Part shown: one piece after another, positions 52,365 to 61,488 of the stretch | Position numbering within the stretch: the first letter of the stretch is position 1 | Layout of the letters: every line of letters begins with the position of its first letter | Origin: Bacteroidetes bacterium B1(2017) | GTDB taxonomy: Bacteria > Bacteroidota > Bacteroidia > UKL13-3 | Length of the DNA: 64,000 nucleotides | Assembly: GCA_002256395.1 (NCBI GenBank) | Contig: NKJG01000001.1 | Coordinates: 744,001 to 808,000 of the forward strand | Direction: 5' to 3' | Position numbers and translations under genes: made by a program | The notes under the pieces: generated by a model | What the model was told of the DNA's origin: nothing | Database searches by the model: none | The model's input: only the letters and a program-made list of their open reading frames with translations

Positions 52365-52750
52365 ACACTTGGGTTGGAAGCACCACATTTTTTGAGAATT
52401 TCTTCAATCATGTCTTTTGAAAGTGGCTTTACATAAAACCCACTTAATAATTTTGAGGCATTGGCTCTTTTTTGATCATTAGGATCAAGGGAAGAGGTTA
52501 ACATCATGATTGGAATTTTAGTTTCAAATTTTTCATACCTATCTAAAAATTCCCATCCGCTAATACGAGGCATGTTTATATCCAATAACATTAGGTCAAA
52601 TGTATCTTTGGTTTCTGATAAATAATTTAGCGCTTCTGTTGGGTCAAGAAAATTGGTTACTTCAAATGGGATCCCCATTTTTTTCATTAATCGCTCATTG
52701 GCCATATTATTAATAAAATCGTCATCAATTTGAATAATTCGTGTTTTCAT
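52346..52750 (-). CDS. Stand-alone response-regulator receiver
   Basis: The 134-residue protein is a single receiver domain: IIQIDDDFINNMA at the front, phosphoacceptor Asp in LMLLDINMPRISGW, the switch Thr/Ser in MMLTSSLDP, and the conserved Lys in FYVKPLSKD. There is no output domain, so it probably acts by protein-protein contact or as a phosphate shuttle. The hybrid kinase at 45.4 kb is a possible but unproven partner. It overlaps the CLC gene's 3' end tail-to-tail by 19 bp. Confidence 0.92.
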   Translation of the reverse strand: MKTRIIQIDDDFINNMANERLMKKMGIPFEVTNFLDPTEALNYLSETKDTFDLMLLDINMPRISGWEFLDRYEKFETKIPIMMLTSSLDPNDQKRANASKLLSGFYVKPLSKDMIEEILKKCGASNPSVHTDCL

Positions 52751-52926
52751 AGCCAGATATCTTTAAGTAAGGTTGGTTTGGCAATGTAATTGGAAGCAAA
52801 ATGATTGTAAGCATACATAATCTTAAAAAATACGTTATTTACACCCACAAATCAACCAAACACACTACTAAAACAAATATAAAGCATATTTGAATAAATA
52901 AAAAAGCGATAAAACATATTTTTTCA

Positions 52927-53298
52927 TTACCACTTTTTATACGCTACAAAAACGGCAACAATAATTAAGGCAAAAGCCAAAAGGTGATTCCATTGCAAAC
53001 GTTGACCAAAAACCAAGGTGTTGATAACAAGAAATACAGAAAGTGAAATTATTTCTTGGAGTGTTTTTAGTTCAAAAATAGTGAAGGAACCACCCTGTTC
53101 TATAAAACCCATTTTATTGGCAGGAACTTGAAAAGCATACTCAAATAGTGCTATAAACCAGCTTATTAATACTATTCCAACAAGGCCCCATTTTTGAACA
53201 AACCCCCACTTAGCGAACTGTAAATGGCCATACCATGCAAAGGTCATGAATACATTTGAAAGGATTAAAAAGCTAATACAAAGTAGAGTTCTGTACAT
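52927..53298 (-). CDS. DMT-superfamily (DUF486) membrane protein
   Basis: The 123-residue protein has four hydrophobic helices: LLCISFLILSNVFMTFAWYG, GLVGIVLISWFIALFEYAFQ, EIISLSVFLVINTLVFG and LLAFALIIVAVFVAY. The middle motif QVPANKMGFIEQGG matches the DUF486/DMT family of small membrane proteins related to multidrug transporters of the SMR type. Substrate unknown. The 176-bp AT-rich stretch between its end and the receiver gene contains nothing I recognise. Confidence 0.85.
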   Translation of the reverse strand: MYRTLLCISFLILSNVFMTFAWYGHLQFAKWGFVQKWGLVGIVLISWFIALFEYAFQVPANKMGFIEQGGSFTIFELKTLQEIISLSVFLVINTLVFGQRLQWNHLLAFALIIVAVFVAYKKW

Positions 53299-53337
53299 GA
53301 TTATTTAGTATTAAGTATGATTTCAAGTTAAAAAATA

Positions 53338-53345
53338 TAATTTTG
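53338..53345 (+). promoter_or_regulatory. -7 element for the acidic small protein
   Basis: TAATTTTG is a full match to TAnnTTTG, predicting a leader of about 15 nt before the ATG at 53364. It rules out the TTG at 53343 as the translation start, because that codon lies inside the element. Confidence 0.55.
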
Positions 53346-53363
53346 CCACTACAAATAAAAAAC

Positions 53364-53705
53364 ATGAAGCAGATAATTGATAAGATTAAAGCAGAGTTAG
53401 GTAAAGATGCATTTAATGCAGAAACTGTAATTGAGCTGTTGAAGGAGCTAAGAGAATACTTTAAGGCAAATTTAAAAGAGCCAGGCTTAGTGCGAATGAT
53501 TCGCCTAGCTTACGAGGATATTGAAGCAAATGGAAACTATACCTTTTTATACTTAGAAGAGGATGGCGGAAAAGAGAACCTTGAATACCTAATTGATTTA
53601 ATTGGAGATCATAGCAACAAGTACAATAAAGAGGAATTGCAAGAAATTAGAAATCTAATGGAAGGCATTGAACCTGAATCAGACGAAGAAGAAATTGAAG
53701 AATAA
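53364..53705 (+). CDS. Acidic hypothetical protein
   Basis: The 113-residue protein (MKQIIDKIKAELGKDA...) is soluble and predicted helical, and ends in a very acidic tail (EPESDEEEIEE). I recognise no family. The start at ATG 53364 is set by the -7 element at 53338-53345. It has its own promoter and an intrinsic terminator at 53713-53739, so it is a single-gene transcript between DUF486 and purE. It could be a conserved Bacteroidota cytoplasmic protein, but I cannot assign a role. Confidence 0.6.
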   Translation: MKQIIDKIKAELGKDAFNAETVIELLKELREYFKANLKEPGLVRMIRLAYEDIEANGNYTFLYLEEDGGKENLEYLIDLIGDHSNKYNKEELQEIRNLMEGIEPESDEEEIEE

Positions 53706-53712
53706 CAAACAG

Positions 53713-53739
53713 AAGCCCTAAATTGGGCTTTTGTTTTTT
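53713..53739 (+). terminator. Intrinsic terminator
   Basis: AAGCCC (53713-53718), a 6-nt loop TAAATT, GGGCTT (53725-53730), then a T-rich run (TTGTTTTTT). It ends the acidic-protein gene just before purE. Confidence 0.85.
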
Positions 53740-53750
53740 AACAACAAAAT

Positions 53751-54269
53751 ATGGCCACAAATAAAGTAGGCATCATAATGGGTTCGGATAGCGACCTAGA
53801 AGTGATGAAAGAAGCAGCTAAAATATTAGACGATTTTAAAGTTCCGTATGAAATAACTGTCGTATCGGCGCACCGCACGCCAGAACGAATGTTTACTTAT
53901 GCGAAGGAAGCCAAGCATAAAGGCTTACAAATAATAATTGCTGGGGCGGGTGGTGCTGCCCATTTACCTGGCATGGTAGCGGCTATTACAACGCTTCCTG
54001 TAATTGGAGTTCCAGTTCAACTAAAAACCTTATCGGGTTTAGACTCTTTATTATCTATTGTACAAATGCCTGGCGGGGTGCCTGTTGCAACTGTTGCTAT
54101 TAATAATGCTAAAAATGCAGGCCTATTAGCGGTTCAAATATTGGCCTTGGCTGATGCAGAATTAAGTACGGCCATAGAAAAGTATAAAGACGATATGAAA
54201 GAAGAGGTTTTAATAAAAGCCCAAAAGGTAGAAAAAGGTAGAACCAAAATTGGCTTTAGAAACGAATAA
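53751..54269 (+). CDS. purE: PurE, N5-CAIR mutase
   Basis: This 172-residue enzyme converts N5-CAIR to CAIR in purine synthesis. The class I signatures are complete: [24 protein letters not shown] and the AIR-carboxylate loop [16 protein letters not shown]. In many bacteria purE and purK are adjacent, but here purK is at the left edge, about 53 kb away. It is preceded by the terminator of the previous gene; no clear promoter was recognised in the short gap. Confidence 0.97.
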   Translation: MATNKVGIIMGSDSDLEVMKEAAKILDDFKVPYEITVVSAHRTPERMFTYAKEAKHKGLQIIIAGAGGAAHLPGMVAAITTLPVIGVPVQLKTLSGLDSLLSIVQMPGGVPVATVAINNAKNAGLLAVQILALADAELSTAIEKYKDDMKEEVLIKAQKVEKGRTKIGFRNE

Positions 54270-54340
54270 GGATTCTCTCATTAAAATCATTTGTTTATTC
54301 GAACCAATGATGCTAATTTGTAAAACTTAATTGCATTCAT

Positions 54341-54982
54341 TTGGACAGTTTTTGGGATTTATTTAAACCAGAGGAGCTCATTCGTTTTGGCGGATTGTTT
54401 ATGCTTCTTGTGATAATTTTCTTGGAGAACGGCGTTTTCTTTGGATTCTTTTTACCGGGAGACTCATTGCTCTTTACAGCTGGCCTATTATGTTATGTTG
54501 GAGTCTTAGATATTGAGCTTACCCACCTAATTATGTATATAGGATTTTCTGCCATTGCTGGCTATTATGCTGGTTATTGGTTTGGATACAAAACGGGGGA
54601 GGCGTTATATAAAAAGGAAGACACCATTTTCTTTAAGAAAAAGTATATTACTACTGCTGAAGAATTTTATAAAAAATATGGTGGCGCAGCTCTCATTTTA
54701 GGAAGATTTTTACCCATTATAAGAACCTTTGCTCCTATTTTAGCTGGTATAGTAAAAGTTAAACCACATATATTTTTACTGTTTAATATTGTAGGTGCTT
54801 TTTTATGGCCAGCAACAATTGTAACAGCAGGATACTATGTAGGCAAAATAATACCAAATGCCTTAGATTACCTCGATTTTGTAATTGTAGGATTTATTTT
54901 AGTAACCTCTATTCCTATCTATAATTCGTTTCGGAAAGAGCGCAAAAGAAAGCTCGAAAACGCTAATAACGAAAAGGCTTAA
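54341..54982 (+). CDS. DedA-family membrane protein
   Basis: The 213-residue protein has the DedA/SNARE-associated layout, with five or so helices and the conserved motifs FFGFFLPGDSLLFTAG and GRFLPIIRTFAPILAG near residues ~120-140. DedA proteins are linked to polyprenyl-phosphate or phospholipid flipping and membrane homeostasis. The start is a TTG at 54341; no ATG fits upstream of the first conserved block. TAATTTG at 54314-54319 (with C before it) resembles a shortened -7 element and would give a ~15-nt leader. It ends with a stop interlocked with the convergent FkbM gene's stop (TTAA). Confidence 0.88.
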   Translation: MDSFWDLFKPEELIRFGGLFMLLVIIFLENGVFFGFFLPGDSLLFTAGLLCYVGVLDIELTHLIMYIGFSAIAGYYAGYWFGYKTGEALYKKEDTIFFKKKYITTAEEFYKKYGGAALILGRFLPIIRTFAPILAGIVKVKPHIFLLFNIVGAFLWPATIVTAGYYVGKIIPNALDYLDFVIVGFILVTSIPIYNSFRKERKRKLENANNEKA

Positions 54983-55755
54983 GACACTTTACGTGCGTAG
55001 ATGTTAAAATTATCTACATGGCCATATTCAAAATTACAAACAGCATTTAAGGTGTCTCTAATTTGCGATTCGCCACTTAATTTTTCTTCAATTATTAAGG
55101 TAATATCATCAAAGTACTGGAAGAACCTTTTGGCACCGCTAAGCATTTCAACTTCCATTCCTTCCACATCAATTTTAACTAGTACACGAGTGCTTTTTGA
55201 TAAACCAAAACTTTCGAACACTTCATCTAAAGAATTAATTTCAAACTTCTCTGTTAAGCTAGTTTCTGTGGCTACACGTTTACTAGCACCTGGATTAGTT
55301 TGGTTTAATTGAAAATGTTCAATGCTATGTTTGCTTCCAAGGCCATAGTTATAAGCATTAACCTTGCCTTTTAATCCATTTAACTCAATGTTTTTGCTAA
55401 TCATATTATAGCTAGCATTTACAGGTTCAAATGCAAAACAGGTATATCCTTTTTGAGCCAACCAAATGCAATACTCGCCTAAACAAGCTCCAATATCAAA
55501 AAACACATCAAATTGATGTTTTTCAATGAAGTGCTTAATTTCAATCTCGTAAGCGTAATTAATGTATTGAAAATCGAGGGTTCCTTTTCTAGTATCAAAT
55601 TTACCCATACTTGTCGTCATTCGCGATCCATTGGCGTATGATTTACGAGTGAACATGTATAACACGGCATTTATTGCTGCCAAAACTTCGCCGTATCTTA
55701 AATATTCATAAAAGTAAAACGAATAAACCCTAATCCTGTTGAGTAAATATTTCAT
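54979..55755 (-). CDS. FkbM-family methyltransferase
   Basis: The 258-residue protein carries the FkbM methyltransferase plan: motif I as FFDIGACLGEYCIWLAQKG, FEPVNASYNMISKNIELNG, and the FkbM signature VKIDVEGMEVEMLSGAKR. Members methylate sugars or small molecules, often in surface-polysaccharide clusters, but no such cluster is adjacent. It stands alone. A TTAATTTG element, 7 of 8 to TAnnTTTG, lies upstream on the minus strand near 55770. Confidence 0.88.
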   Translation of the reverse strand: MKYLLNRIRVYSFYFYEYLRYGEVLAAINAVLYMFTRKSYANGSRMTTSMGKFDTRKGTLDFQYINYAYEIEIKHFIEKHQFDVFFDIGACLGEYCIWLAQKGYTCFAFEPVNASYNMISKNIELNGLKGKVNAYNYGLGSKHSIEHFQLNQTNPGASKRVATETSLTEKFEINSLDEVFESFGLSKSTRVLVKIDVEGMEVEMLSGAKRFFQYFDDITLIIEEKLSGESQIRDTLNAVCNFEYGHVDNFNIYARKVS

Positions 55756-55835
55756 AATCTGTTTGTATCGTACAAATTAAAAAGATTATTTTATTAATAA
55801 TATGGGTCCATAGATAAAATTAACACCAAGCAGTG

Positions 55836-55843
55836 TTAATTTG
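55836..55843 (+). promoter_or_regulatory. Putative -7 element for rsmI-lnt
   Basis: TTAATTTG (7 of 8 to TAnnTTTG) ends 11 bp before the rsmI ATG, giving a short leader. A closely similar element faces the other way near 55770 for the divergent FkbM gene. Confidence 0.45.
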
Positions 55844-55854
55844 TACTGTCAAGT

Positions 55855-56532
55855 ATGCAAACCGGAAAATTAATCTTAATACCCACACCCATAGGAAACT
55901 TAGAAGACATTACTCTAAGAGGGCTTAGAATGCTTAAAGAGGTGGATGCTATTTTGGCCGAAGACACCCGTCAAACGGGCAAATTGCTTAATCATTACCA
56001 AATTAGCAAGCCATTATGGAGCTACCATGCACACAACGAACACAAGCAAGTTGCACACTTAATTGAAGAATTGCAAAGTGGCAAACAATTGGCATTAGTA
56101 AGCGATGCGGGTACCCCTGCCATTAGCGATCCAGGGTTTTTGTTGGTAAGAGAATGCCTAAAAGCAGGTGTTGCTGTTGAATGTTTACCTGGTGCAACAG
56201 CCTTTGTGCCTGCCTTAGTTAAAAGTGGGTTACCCTCTGATGCATTTACCTTTTTAGGTTTTTTGCCAGAAAAGAAAGGTCGTCAAACAGCCTTCAAACA
56301 AATTAGTTTGCTTGAACAAACCATGATATTTTATGAAAGTCCACATAGATTGCTTAAAACGCTAACCCAAATGGCAGAGTATTTAGGTTCAGACCGCCAA
56401 GCAAGCGTAAGCCGTGAACTCACAAAAATATATGAAGAAACGGTTAATGGCCCAATACATGAGCTTATTACATATTATACCACCCACCCCATAAAAGGAG
56501 AATTTGTACTTGTTGTTGAAGGTAAAAAATAA
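55855..56532 (+). CDS. rsmI: RsmI, 16S rRNA ribose methyltransferase
   Basis: This 225-residue SAM enzyme 2'-O-methylates C1402 of 16S rRNA in the decoding region. Family signatures are IPTPIGNLEDITLRGLRML at the N terminus, LAEDTRQTGKLLNHY, and LVSDAGTPAISDPGF. Length is a little shorter than the ~285 of E. coli, lacking the C-terminal extension, which is common in Bacteroidota. Its end overlaps the lnt gene by ~17 bp or more. Confidence 0.95.
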   Translation: MQTGKLILIPTPIGNLEDITLRGLRMLKEVDAILAEDTRQTGKLLNHYQISKPLWSYHAHNEHKQVAHLIEELQSGKQLALVSDAGTPAISDPGFLLVRECLKAGVAVECLPGATAFVPALVKSGLPSDAFTFLGFLPEKKGRQTAFKQISLLEQTMIFYESPHRLLKTLTQMAEYLGSDRQASVSRELTKIYEETVNGPIHELITYYTTHPIKGEFVLVVEGKK

Positions 56533-58117
56533 TCATCTCGCTTATTTAATATTAAGCGTTTCAAGTGCCTTGCTTTTTATTTTAGCATGGCAACCATTTA
56601 AAATTTTGCCCTTGGCTTTTATTGGCTTCTTGCCCTTGTTTACGCTCGAACGAAAGATTAGACAAGAACAGGCCAATTCAAAAGCTTGGCTATTTTTGTA
56701 TTCATGGCTCGCTTTTGTTTTATGGAATATTGGCAGTGTTTGGTGGATATGGAATGCCAGCGAAGGAGGTGCCATTGCAGCATTTATTATCAACAGCCTA
56801 CCAATGGTATTGCCTTTGATGCTGTTTCATGCTAGAAACAGAATGACCCAAACTCCAAATTATTGGTATTTTATCGCTTGTTGGGTAAGCATAGAATTAC
56901 TCCAGTTTCATTGGGATTTGGCCTTTCCTTGGCTTATACTTGGAAATGTATTCAGTTACTTACCAGCTTCCGTTCAATGGTATGAATATACAGGTGTAAT
57001 TGGTGGCTCTGTATGGATTTTATTGGTAAACACAAAAGCAGACCAACTACTTACTCATTGGCCATCATTAAACCCTTTGCAAAAGAGAACCAAAGTACTG
57101 AACCAAAGTTTCTTGTTTGTAATTGCACCTATATTCCTTAGCATATATATTGGCAATCCAATTCAACAAACAGAAAAGGCAGATATAATTGTGGTTCAAC
57201 CCAACCTCGACCCTTATTCTGAGAAGTTTGGAGGAATTAGTGCGCATACGCAATTAATAGAAATGTTGCAGCAGGCCGAAACAAAAATGGATAGCCAAGT
57301 GCAATTTATTTTGCTTCCTGAAACGGCCATACAAGGTGGCTTGCAAGAAAATAATCTTAAAAACGAAGCCTTAATACAAATTCTACAAAGTTTTTTGCAA
57401 CAACATCCATACGTAACTGTGATAAGTGGAATGGATAGCTATCATTTGTTTGCAGCAAATGAACCTCACACCTTAACTGCCCGCAAATTCACTCGCTCAG
57501 ACGACTATTTTGATGCCTATAATGCCGCCGTTCAGGCAAGCTTTTACGATAGCTTACAAGTGTATCATAAAAGTAAATTAGTACCTGGTGTTGAGAAAAT
57601 GCCTTATCCAGAAGTGTTTGGTTTTATAGAAAAATATGCCATTAGTTTGGGTGGAACCAGCGGTAGTTTAGCCAGTGATGGTGAAAGCAAAGTGTTTAAA
57701 GGCTATCAAAAAATTGGTATGGCTCCTATTATTTGTTACGAAAGTGTGTTTCCAGAATTTACAGCTTCTTATGTAAAAAAGGGAGCCGATATTTTATGTA
57801 TTTTAACAAATGATGGCTGGTGGGGAAATACCCCTGGCTACAAACAACATTTTGATTACGGAAGACTGCGAGCCATTGAAAACAGAAGAGCTATAGCCCG
57901 CTCGGCTAATACAGGTATTAGTGGGTTTATTGATAAAGATGGTTCTATATTAATGGAATCTTCTTGGTGGCAAAAAGAAGTTTTACGTATGAAAGTGCCT
58001 ATCTATAAAGGCCAAACTTTTTATACAGAACATGGCGATTGGTTGGCCTATATTTTCTTATTTATTTTCTTTGCCGATAGTTTAACCTTATTGGTAAAAC
58101 GCAAGGCATATTACTAG
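56516..58117 (+). CDS. lnt: Apolipoprotein N-acyltransferase
   Basis: This inner-membrane enzyme adds the third acyl chain to lipoproteins. It has seven or so N-terminal helices (~10-205) and a carbon-nitrogen-hydrolase domain with the catalytic Glu in LLPETAIQGG, Lys in YHKSKLVPGVEKMPY and Cys in APIICYESVFPEF. The exact start is uncertain: TTG codons at 56504, 56510, 56513 and 56516 are all in frame, and no ATG is available. I use 56516 (MKVKNNHLAYLILSVS), giving 533 residues. All options overlap rsmI. It ends flush with the convergent lamin-tail gene. Confidence 0.93.
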   Translation: MKVKNNHLAYLILSVSSALLFILAWQPFKILPLAFIGFLPLFTLERKIRQEQANSKAWLFLYSWLAFVLWNIGSVWWIWNASEGGAIAAFIINSLPMVLPLMLFHARNRMTQTPNYWYFIACWVSIELLQFHWDLAFPWLILGNVFSYLPASVQWYEYTGVIGGSVWILLVNTKADQLLTHWPSLNPLQKRTKVLNQSFLFVIAPIFLSIYIGNPIQQTEKADIIVVQPNLDPYSEKFGGISAHTQLIEMLQQAETKMDSQVQFILLPETAIQGGLQENNLKNEALIQILQSFLQQHPYVTVISGMDSYHLFAANEPHTLTARKFTRSDDYFDAYNAAVQASFYDSLQVYHKSKLVPGVEKMPYPEVFGFIEKYAISLGGTSGSLASDGESKVFKGYQKIGMAPIICYESVFPEFTASYVKKGADILCILTNDGWWGNTPGYKQHFDYGRLRAIENRRAIARSANTGISGFIDKDGSILMESSWWQKEVLRMKVPIYKGQTFYTEHGDWLAYIFLFIFFADSLTLLVKRKAYY

Positions 58118-61100
58118 TTATTTTGACAACAAGGAAAAACAAACTCGCTTTTCACTTGTCATTCCATCTTCTGTAAACACCTGCCAAAGGGCTATATAAT
58201 TGCCAATGCCAGCCCTTTTACCTTCATTTGTTTCGCCAAACCAATGTAGTTCACCTTCTGTTCCAAGCACTCGTGATCGACAAATAGTTTTAGTTAACAC
58301 ACCCTCTGAAGAGTATATACTTAAAGAGCCCACACTCTGCTCTTGGTTACAACAATATGAAAACACCATCACATCCTGTTGGCCATCCTCATCGGGACTA
58401 AAATAAGGTTCCTTCGCTTTAAAAGAAGCGCTTGCCTTTTCTAATATACTATACTGAGAATTCCTTTGACCAGGCGTGCCATATCCAGATTCTTCGCTAG
58501 CTGAAGTCCAATTATTGGTATTTATACCTAGCTCAAAGGGGTTAATTTTTTCGAGACTTATTCCTTCGGTTTGGTTTAAAAAGCTAAGATGCATTTTATC
58601 TGAATAAGCAATTGAATCAATACAAAGTTCATCCTGACGCTGCAAAACAACTATGCCCTCATCATCATTCATGGCAGGTAAGCTATGCTCTATTATGGAA
58701 CCTTCTTTACAGTTTGGATACTGTTGTAAAAGCAAATTTGCCTTCTCTGTTATAACCAAATATTCAAAAGGTAAAATCATAATTCCATTACTTGCAAAGG
58801 CTGTAATGTCTTGGCGCGGCTGTTCATTTAAGCATTTAAACAAAACAAGATTTGTTAAATTAAGGGTTTTAGCGCTTGTATTATACAGCTCCAAAAAATC
58901 ATAATAACCCGTTTTAGGATTAACTAAAATCTCATTTATTACAATATCACCTGCCATAGGTTCAAGCGTATTTTGAAAAGCCTCACTCCTCATGTTTGAA
59001 CCCAATTTTTGACCACAATTTTGGGCATCCAGAATAGTTAGTATCGAACTTTCTACCGAATCAATTGGATTTGCAAACCGGAGTAGGACACTTGAGAGAC
59101 TATTTTTATAATAAGAAAAGTAAGTAGCTGTATCGTGTTCATTAAGAACAAAGTTTCCCTTTTGAGCAATACTTAAACTATCTATAGATGAATTGAACCT
59201 CAATACCAATTCGGTATCTGAAAGGCAAAACAAACGCAAGAGTTTAATTTCTTTTGAAAAATCACTGCTATTAACTACACTGTTTCTTGAGCCAGGAGTT
59301 GCACCATCCTTATTTCTACATGCTTGCCAACTAAGGCTTCCTTCACATGGCTTCTCAATATTTACCAATTCTATGCTACACGAAAATAAGGCAGCTGTAT
59401 TATCTAAAAAGCTCTGGGTATACTGCACTTGGTTCAGAATAAAACCGAAAGAATCTTTTAGCGTAACTACATCCCTGCTGCTAAGTGAAGGAAATGTTGC
59501 TAAACCAAGAACATTTCCAAAGGGGCGAAAATCAGGTTCATATTTTTGATGGCATACTATTAAATACTCATTTGGTTTTATACAATATTCAGGTAAAACA
59601 TGTGAACTTACTTCATCCGATAAACGCATTCCCTTTAAGTTTAGAGCATACTTACTTCTGTTAAAAAGTTCAATAAAATCTGCATTAGGAAACTGGCCTA
59701 CTTTGCTTTCGTCGAAGTAAATCTCTGTCATTAGAAGTTGGTTCTGCAAAGCTGGTTTCGTTTGATAAAACACAAACTCTTGGCTTTGTAAAGCACTATT
59801 TCCAGAACAATCCTTTACGTTCTTTACAAGAAGAGAATAATGCTCCAAATGCTTCATAGAATCTAGCGTCTGCACAACAATTGAATTACTGTTTTTAATT
59901 AAAAAGCTGCTCGGAATACCATTCAACAAAATGCAACTATCACACGAGGATGGAAGTAAAATAGCTTCATTAAAATCTACCTCCAATTCTGTTTCTGAAA
60001 GCAAACTTAAAGCTTTAATAATAGGAGCAATGGTATCTGCTTGGGTTTGCCAATTTGAATTTTTCTGACCAGGCGTAGCGCCCAAATTAGAATTACATGC
60101 TTGCCAATTTTGTGAACCTTTGCAACGTAAATTTGCATTAATTAACTCAAGGCTATACCCTCCATTTTGTTTACTGAGAGTTTGGTACCAATTTAAATCA
60201 TAGGAAATAGAATCGAGTGTTTGTTGAAATTGATTCTTAAGTATCAATTGGTCGCCACTATTGTTTAAGGAAGGGAAATTAGGCATAGAAATTATTTGCC
60301 CAAATGGCGCAAAAAGACTGCTATCTGTGGCTTTACAGGCAATGGCAAATTGGTTCGAACCTAAAGTAAAAGCTGGCATGAAGTAGCTTCCACTTGCATC
60401 AGAAAGAGAAAATGCATGGCAAGAAAGTGCACGCGAACTTGAATTAAATACCTCCACAAACTCGGCATTAGGCATGGCAACAACTGGTTCTGGATCTGCC
60501 ATAAATTCTGTTAGTATTAACTCGCCTTTTTTAACAAAATGAGATAGAATTACTAGTTGCGTATCGAGTTTATTTCCGGCCAAATCACTTAGTTGGTTCA
60601 AAGTAATTTGTAGCATCAAATCTTGAGGAATAGCGGTAGCTAACACCAATTTTAGAACCAAGCCATTGAGCTGTATGCTATCTATTTTAAAAGCAGGTTG
60701 AAGCCCAATTTGTGAAGGAGATGGAGAGATAATTTTCTCGTTAAAAACACATTCAATATGGGTACTATCTAACAAATTAATTTGTGTAATTTGAGGAGCG
60801 AGTGTGTCTAATAAAGGTGCACCTACATATACATTATCAAAGTAAAAATTTTGGTTGTTTCCACTTGTAAATTTGCACCAAAATCCAAGGTTATTGCCCG
60901 GCAAAAGGCTTGTATCTACCATGCTTCCTTCTAATACAAATTCTTGCTTATTGCTAGTATCGGTAAATAATTGCCAAAGGCCTGTGGCATCACGTTTAAC
61001 TTTTATATTGGCGCTATTCGTGGTTTTGCCAAAGGTACTAGGCCTGCCTTTTAGGAGACAAATTTTCCCTGAAGGTGTTTGCTTATAGAGCGAAATACTA

Positions 61101-61477
61101 TCGCTTGAACCAGTGCTACCTCCAAGTTGAATATAATAAGCCCCTTGAGTACTTTTTAAATTTGAGGTATCCGAACACAAATAAAAGCGAGCCGTATTTT
61201 GGGTACTAGGTGCAAAGGCTAAACGCACAAATACATTCCATTCTAAACTCGGTTCCATACTAAACTTAGTGCTTAAATAAGCCTCAGAACTGGCGCTAGC
61301 TGTGGCTGCCAACTGCAATTGAAAGGAAGAATTTACTTTAAATAAACTATCATCACCAACCCAGTTAGGATTACTAGTAAAATTGCCATCACTAAAATTA
61401 TCTTGGGTTTGAGCAGTGCATTCTAAACTAAGAGTAAGCAATAGAAAACAAAAAAAATGGTAGAAAAATCTGTTCAT
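58118..61477 (-). CDS. Exported lamin-tail-domain (LTD) protein, ~1119 aa
   Basis: I start it at the ATG at 61477, giving a signal peptide MNRFFYHFFCFLLLTLSLECTAQ. An N-terminal beta-rich domain (~25-215; EPSLEWNVFVRLAF) is followed by alternating Ig-like segments (TQINLLDSTHIECVFNEKI and similar) and three lamin-tail domains (ILTEFMADPEPVVAMPNAEF; LMTEIYFDESKVGQFPNADF; IVINEILVNPKTGYYDFLEL). The C terminus has a YFSPDEDGQQD segment and a FlgD/CHU_C-like fold (ELHWFGETNEGKRAGIGNYI), fitting T9SS-type export or attachment. LTDs in bacteria often lie beside nuclease or hydrolase domains, but none is fused here. It probably sits at the cell surface; function unknown. Confidence 0.82.
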   Translation of the reverse strand: MNRFFYHFFCFLLLTLSLECTAQTQDNFSDGNFTSNPNWVGDDSLFKVNSSFQLQLAATASASSEAYLSTKFSMEPSLEWNVFVRLAFAPSTQNTARFYLCSDTSNLKSTQGAYYIQLGGSTGSSDSISLYKQTPSGKICLLKGRPSTFGKTTNSANIKVKRDATGLWQLFTDTSNKQEFVLEGSMVDTSLLPGNNLGFWCKFTSGNNQNFYFDNVYVGAPLLDTLAPQITQINLLDSTHIECVFNEKIISPSPSQIGLQPAFKIDSIQLNGLVLKLVLATAIPQDLMLQITLNQLSDLAGNKLDTQLVILSHFVKKGELILTEFMADPEPVVAMPNAEFVEVFNSSSRALSCHAFSLSDASGSYFMPAFTLGSNQFAIACKATDSSLFAPFGQIISMPNFPSLNNSGDQLILKNQFQQTLDSISYDLNWYQTLSKQNGGYSLELINANLRCKGSQNWQACNSNLGATPGQKNSNWQTQADTIAPIIKALSLLSETELEVDFNEAILLPSSCDSCILLNGIPSSFLIKNSNSIVVQTLDSMKHLEHYSLLVKNVKDCSGNSALQSQEFVFYQTKPALQNQLLMTEIYFDESKVGQFPNADFIELFNRSKYALNLKGMRLSDEVSSHVLPEYCIKPNEYLIVCHQKYEPDFRPFGNVLGLATFPSLSSRDVVTLKDSFGFILNQVQYTQSFLDNTAALFSCSIELVNIEKPCEGSLSWQACRNKDGATPGSRNSVVNSSDFSKEIKLLRLFCLSDTELVLRFNSSIDSLSIAQKGNFVLNEHDTATYFSYYKNSLSSVLLRFANPIDSVESSILTILDAQNCGQKLGSNMRSEAFQNTLEPMAGDIVINEILVNPKTGYYDFLELYNTSAKTLNLTNLVLFKCLNEQPRQDITAFASNGIMILPFEYLVITEKANLLLQQYPNCKEGSIIEHSLPAMNDDEGIVVLQRQDELCIDSIAYSDKMHLSFLNQTEGISLEKINPFELGINTNNWTSASEESGYGTPGQRNSQYSILEKASASFKAKEPYFSPDEDGQQDVMVFSYCCNQEQSVGSLSIYSSEGVLTKTICRSRVLGTEGELHWFGETNEGKRAGIGNYIALWQVFTEDGMTSEKRVCFSLLSK

Positions 61478-61480
61478 ACC

Positions 61481-61488
61481 CAAAAATA
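61481..61488 (-). promoter_or_regulatory. -7 element giving a leaderless LTD transcript
   Basis: On the minus strand TATTTTTG is a full match to TAnnTTTG and ends 3 bp before the ATG at 61477. If centred at -7, transcription would start exactly at the start codon. Confidence 0.55.
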
